Assembly (NCBI GenBank): GCA_031262495.1
Contig: JAISHV010000100.1
Span: forward strand, 1 to 35,044
DNA length: 35,044 bases
DNA from: Ruminococcus sp.
GTDB taxonomy: Bacteria > Bacillota > Clostridia > Oscillospirales > Ruminococcaceae
Direction of reading: 5' to 3'
The translations under genes and the position numbers were made by a program. Position 1 is the stretch's first letter. Each line of letters begins with the position of its first letter. The notes below the pieces were generated by a model. It did not search any database, had not been told where the DNA came from, and worked only from the letters and a program-made list of their open reading frames with translations. Below, one piece after another: positions 32,540-35,044 of this stretch.

Positions 32540-32647
32540 ATACTAATATGCATTTAAAGAATTGATTGAATTTTTTTCCAAAAACGTGTGCTTCGCAGAA
32601 AAATCTGCCGCCCGCACAACATATCATTTTTTATTGCATATTAGTAT
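32540..32647. repeat. MITE-like element, copy 2
   Basis: Perfect 13-bp inverted ends, ATACTAATATGCA (32540-32552) and TGCATATTAGTAT (32635-32647). The flanks can be read as a TTA or TA duplication. It shares its left third (ATTTAAAGAATTGATTGAAT) and the CCGCCCGCACA..CATTTTTTATT right part with copy 1 at 1092-1216. It lies exactly between two divergent promoters. Confidence 0.7.
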
Positions 32648-32657
32648 TACGTTCCCC

Positions 32658-32686
32658 TTGACAACCTTAACGCCTTATGTTATACT
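32658..32686 (+). promoter_or_regulatory. Promoter of the B12-type radical SAM gene
   Basis: TTGACA (32658-32663), 17 bases, TATACT (32681-32686), 58 bases before the start codon. Confidence 0.85.
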
Positions 32687-32744
32687 GATAATATTAGTGT
32701 CCTATTTTATCAAGACTACGAAATTTTATAATATGGTAATATAA

Positions 32745-34067
32745 ATGACTATTTTATTAATACAGCCTAAGTCAAAACGGCGACCTATGGACACCGATTT
32801 GAAGGTAAGAATGTCTCCGTCCCTTGCTTTACTGACTTTAGCAAACCTTACACCAAAGGAACATGATGTTATACTGCTGAATGAGAACGTTGACAGGATT
32901 GATTATGATTTCCCGGCGGATTTAGTTGGAATAACCGTTACTGTTGATGCACTGCCGCGGGCAACAGAAATTGCAGAAAAATTCAGATGCAAAGGCAAAA
33001 CGGTTGTCGCCGGGGGCATACACATTACAATGTGTCCCGAGAAAACGGCGCGTTTTTTCGATTCTATTTGCGTTGGAAAAGCGGAGGGCGTTTGGACAAG
33101 AATGCTTGAGGATTTCACCTCAGGACATTTAGAAAAAATCTACCGTGACACGATAAACAGTTCTATTTGTTCACCGCTTTATGACTTCAAAGGCAAGAAC
33201 AAATATATCTACAACAATGTTATTTCTACGTCGAGAGGTTGCCCTTATAATTGCGATTTTTGCTATAACAGCAACTGTAATATGCACTATGTTACGCGGG
33301 AAATTGATGATGTTATTGCTGATATTAAAACAATTAATCGCAGACATATATTGTTTATTGATGATAATTTTATCGGCAATCCCGTTTGGACTGAAAAGTT
33401 TCTCAAAAGAATAATTCCAATGCGCCTTAAATGGAGTGCGGCAGTAACGGCGAATGTTACAGATGAAATGCTTGACCTAATGGTGGAAAGCGGCTGTCAG
33501 AGTTTGTTTATCGGCTTTGAAAGTCTTAATCAGGATTCTTTAGGAGCAGTACATAAATTACAAAACAAGAGTGAAAATTTTGAAATTCTTGTGGAGCGTC
33601 TGCACTCTCGAGGGATTATGATTAACGCAAGTATTGTTTTCGGACTTCCGAATGACACTGAGAAAGTTTTTGCTGACACTTTAGAATGGTGCGTTAAAAA
33701 TCGAATTGAAACTGTAACGGCGCATATTTTAACGCCTACTCCGGGGACAAAACTTTACGACAGAATGCTTTCAGAGGGAAAACTCACAGATTTTGATTTA
33801 TCGCATTACGACACAGCTCACGTTGTTTTTAAGCCTGACGGAATGACATCAGAAGCTCTTTTGAGCGGATACATAAATTTTTATAAAGACCTGTATTCAT
33901 TCAAAAACATTTTCAAACGTTTGCCGCTTTGTAAAAAGCAACGTGTACCATTTCTTCTGTTTAATTTTCTGTATAGAAAATTCGGACGTTTCACATCAGC
34001 TTTTGCGCGCATTGTACCACTCGAATATATGGGGAAAATCGCGGCGGAGCTTTCATATAAATTATGA
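32745..34067 (+). CDS. B12-binding-type radical SAM protein
   Basis: The 440-residue protein has an N-terminal part (1-~140) resembling a cobalamin-binding fold (ILLIQPKSKRRP; DLVGITVTVDALPRATEIA; KTVVAGGIHITMCPE). The classical DxHxxG cobalamin-binding motif is not obvious. The radical SAM barrel (~155-370) has CxxxCxxC in SRGCPYNCDFCYNS, then ILFIDDNFIGNP, CQSLFIGFESLNQDSL and INASIVFGLPNDT, the usual class B layout. The C-terminal 70 residues are basic and hydrophobic. Substrate is unknown; methylases or lipid/hopanoid-type enzymes share this layout. It diverges from the glycan array and shares the promoter island. The stop (TGA) overlaps the next ORF (ATGA). Confidence 0.85.
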   Translation: MTILLIQPKSKRRPMDTDLKVRMSPSLALLTLANLTPKEHDVILLNENVDRIDYDFPADLVGITVTVDALPRATEIAEKFRCKGKTVVAGGIHITMCPEKTARFFDSICVGKAEGVWTRMLEDFTSGHLEKIYRDTINSSICSPLYDFKGKNKYIYNNVISTSRGCPYNCDFCYNSNCNMHYVTREIDDVIADIKTINRRHILFIDDNFIGNPVWTEKFLKRIIPMRLKWSAAVTANVTDEMLDLMVESGCQSLFIGFESLNQDSLGAVHKLQNKSENFEILVERLHSRGIMINASIVFGLPNDTEKVFADTLEWCVKNRIETVTAHILTPTPGTKLYDRMLSEGKLTDFDLSHYDTAHVVFKPDGMTSEALLSGYINFYKDLYSFKNIFKRLPLCKKQRVPFLLFNFLYRKFGRFTSAFARIVPLEYMGKIAAELSYKL

Positions 34068-34426
34068 TATTATCAGAAGTCCGTATGGCACAATACGAGT
34101 CGGGAAGCAGAACGCCGAAAGAAAAGATGATTGCCGATCTTGCGACGGTTTTAGGTGTTGTCCCCGGGGCTTTGACTTTGCCCGATACCCGAAGCTATAC
34201 CGGGCTTACCCACACTCTTTTCGCCCTTGAAGACCTTTACGGTTTCAAGATAAACAGCATAAATGGTGAACTCTGCCTTACGCTTGATAAGCATAGCATG
34301 GGTTACGGTTCAATGTACGATATTTTCAGTGCTTGGCATTCTCAAGCCGAGAAACTCAAAAGCGGCAAAATAACAGCGGAGGAATACAACGATTGGCGGT
34401 ACAACTATCCCAAAAGCGAAAGATAA
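34064..34426 (+). CDS. XRE-family regulator lacking its N-terminus
   Basis: The 120-residue protein starts at an ATG overlapping the radical SAM stop. It opens in the middle of a helix-turn-helix domain: MAQYESGSRTPKEKMIADLA matches helices 3-5 of XRE domains (..xYExGxRTP..). Helices 1-2, about 25-30 residues, are missing. The C-terminal part (PDTRSYTGLTHTLFALEDLYG, KITAEEYNDWRYNYP) looks complete and matches a Clostridia family of short XRE proteins. DNA binding is therefore doubtful. Either it is a decayed 5'-truncated gene, or the reading frame is used only for its C-terminal domain. A terminator follows at 34432. Confidence 0.65.
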   Translation: MILSEVRMAQYESGSRTPKEKMIADLATVLGVVPGALTLPDTRSYTGLTHTLFALEDLYGFKINSINGELCLTLDKHSMGYGSMYDIFSAWHSQAEKLKSGKITAEEYNDWRYNYPKSER

Positions 34427-34431
34427 CATAA

Positions 34432-34469
34432 AAAACGGTCTTACTGATTTAGTTCAGTAAAACCGTTTT
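34432..34469 (+). terminator. Terminator after the XRE-like gene
   Basis: A 16-bp stem (AAAACGGTCTTACTGA with TCAGTAAAACCGTTTT, one mismatch) has a short TTTAGT loop and ends in a TTTT run. It lies five bases past the stop. Confidence 0.85.
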
Positions 34470-34513
34470 AATATGGCTCAAAGCTTACACACCCGCAAAC
34501 CACTCGAAGTCAA

Positions 34514-34565
34514 CACAGAAGACAGAGGCGAGAGGCGTAGTTGCTACGCAACTACAGAAGGCAGA
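34514..34565 (+). repeat. ACAGARG heptamer tract split by a palindrome
   Basis: ACAGAAGACAGAGGCGAGAG is followed by a perfect palindrome, GTAGTTGC-TAC-GCAACTAC (34537-34555), then ACAGAAGGCAGA. The palindrome looks inserted into the heptamer tract. Confidence 0.75.
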
Positions 34566-34596
34566 TCAACAACATAGCTTTAACAAGGTAAAAATA

Positions 34597-34635
34597 AAAA
34601 TCTCATTACCACAGTTTAGGCGGTAATGAGATTTT
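34597..34635. terminator. CTCATTACC-type terminator between convergent genes
   Basis: Stem AAAATCTCATTACC with GGTAATGAGATTTT, A-rich before and TTTTATTATTAT after. It is the fourth copy of this hairpin and separates the XRE-like gene from the transposase. Confidence 0.85.
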
Positions 34636-34669
34636 ATTATTATCTGAATTTAAGCCCTAATCCCGCAAA

Positions 34670-35044
34670 TTAAGTAATATCAACATTAATCAAAGAGAAA
34701 AAAGCGGCAGATTTATTAGAGATCTCGGACAGTAACCAATTGTCCGAGATTTTGATTTTGTGAATGTAGGAAAGATGAGAAATAAAGTCGGGGACGGAGA
34801 ATTTTGAGAGAAGATTTTTATCACGGAGTAGGTTGTAAAACTTGTAACAGAGAAGCAAGGAGATATGGTTAATGAAAGCCCAGCCTTCGAGGGAATTTTG
34901 GGACTGCATATATGATTTGTCTTGGTCAAGAAGGTTTTTGAGAAAATCAAAAGTTTGCTCGATTTGCCCGCGGGTTTTGTAGGTTTCGTAGATTTCTTTC
35001 GGAGATAAATTGAGGTTGGATTTGAGAGCGATAGTGCCGAATTT
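34670..35044 (-). CDS. IS4-type transposase, C-terminal part
   Basis: The open frame runs off the right edge; 124 codons are visible. Residues from the edge read KFGTIALKSNLNLSPKEIYE followed by YKTRGQIEQTFDFLK. This is the Y-x2-R-x3-E-x6-K signature of IS4-family DDE transposases, with the last catalytic Glu. The downstream GWAFINHISLLLCYKFYNLL helix is also typical. The internal ATG at 34909 is not the start. A 10-bp inverted repeat (ATCTCGGACA/TGTCCGAGAT, 34722-34750) lies in the 3' coding part. The IS end is not identified. IS1634-like subgroups are a plausible placement. Confidence 0.8.
   Translation of the reverse strand, partial: KFGTIALKSNLNLSPKEIYETYKTRGQIEQTFDFLKNLLDQDKSYMQSQNSLEGWAFINHISLLLCYKFYNLLRDKNLLSKFSVPDFISHLSYIHKIKISDNWLLSEISNKSAAFFSLINVDIT

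Noticed and set aside
11656-34565. Heptamer and palindrome repeats as a CRISPR array
   Set aside because: Units are 7 or about 24 bases, either tandem or dispersed. There are no regular spacers and no cas genes.
34690-34950. Alternative 86-codon minus ORF at the right edge
   Set aside because: It is in another frame than the one carrying the Y-R-E-K transposase signature.

Overview
The window looks like a chromosomal segment of an anaerobic, gut- or rumen-type Clostridia bacterium, most likely Oscillospiraceae/Ruminococcaceae-like. This is inferred from protein style only. Supporting signs are a dockerin-bearing secreted protein, OmpR-type two-component genes, a DHHW protein, a B12-type radical SAM protein, Gram-positive style promoters (TTGACA-N17-TATAAT) and Shine-Dalgarno sites. 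No rRNA is present to fix the taxonomy.

Layout. 1-1089 (+) is the 3' part of a dockerin protein with two CAP domains. 1278-4144 (-) holds phosphoglucomutase, a degraded AcpS-like protein and a small membrane protein. 4428-7839 (+) is a four-gene operon: epimerase, SDR, DUF1624-type acyltransferase and rsmA. 8026-11432 (+) is an OmpR/histidine-kinase pair and a tRNA-dihydrouridine synthase. A tRNA-Leu(UAA) lies at 11569-11652. 11853-14101 has a lone ABC ATPase (-) divergent from a MATE exporter (+). 14260-18454 (+) is a small chemotaxis block: CheY-like, MshEN/CheX-like and MCP.

From 32446 back to 18584 runs a long minus-strand array. It contains a polysaccharide pyruvyl transferase, a tandem double radical SAM protein, NeuB, a NeuA-HAD fusion, a DUF115/Maf-type transferase, a degenerate SGNH protein, RlmB, a P-type-ATPase-like pseudoenzyme, a DHHW protein, an Rpn/PD-(D/E)XK protein and a translationally coupled 44-codon ORF. 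A divergent promoter pair flanking a MITE-like element separates it from a B12-type radical SAM gene (+), a 5'-truncated XRE regulator (+) and the C-terminus of an IS4-type transposase (-) at the right edge.

The most coherent functional unit is 25516-32446: nonulosonic (sialic-acid-like) sugar synthesis and activation, plus a likely transferase, a pyruvyl transferase and an unusual radical SAM-Rossmann-radical SAM protein. Three of these proteins carry a similar Rossmann-like module, so I read the cluster as a dedicated, poorly described surface-glycan pathway.

The second theme is a dense set of short dispersed repeats: (a) a 69-bp structured repeat in four full and two partial copies, (b) 24-36 bp GC-rich palindromes beginning GTAGGGGCG, (c) tandem ACAGARG heptamers, often joined to a CTCATTACC/GGTAATGAG terminator hairpin, and (d) a pair of MITE-like elements. 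Copies of (b) and (c) lie in frame inside at least three minus-strand genes and supply the peptide sequence there. This resembles the Rickettsia palindromic elements that insert in proteins.
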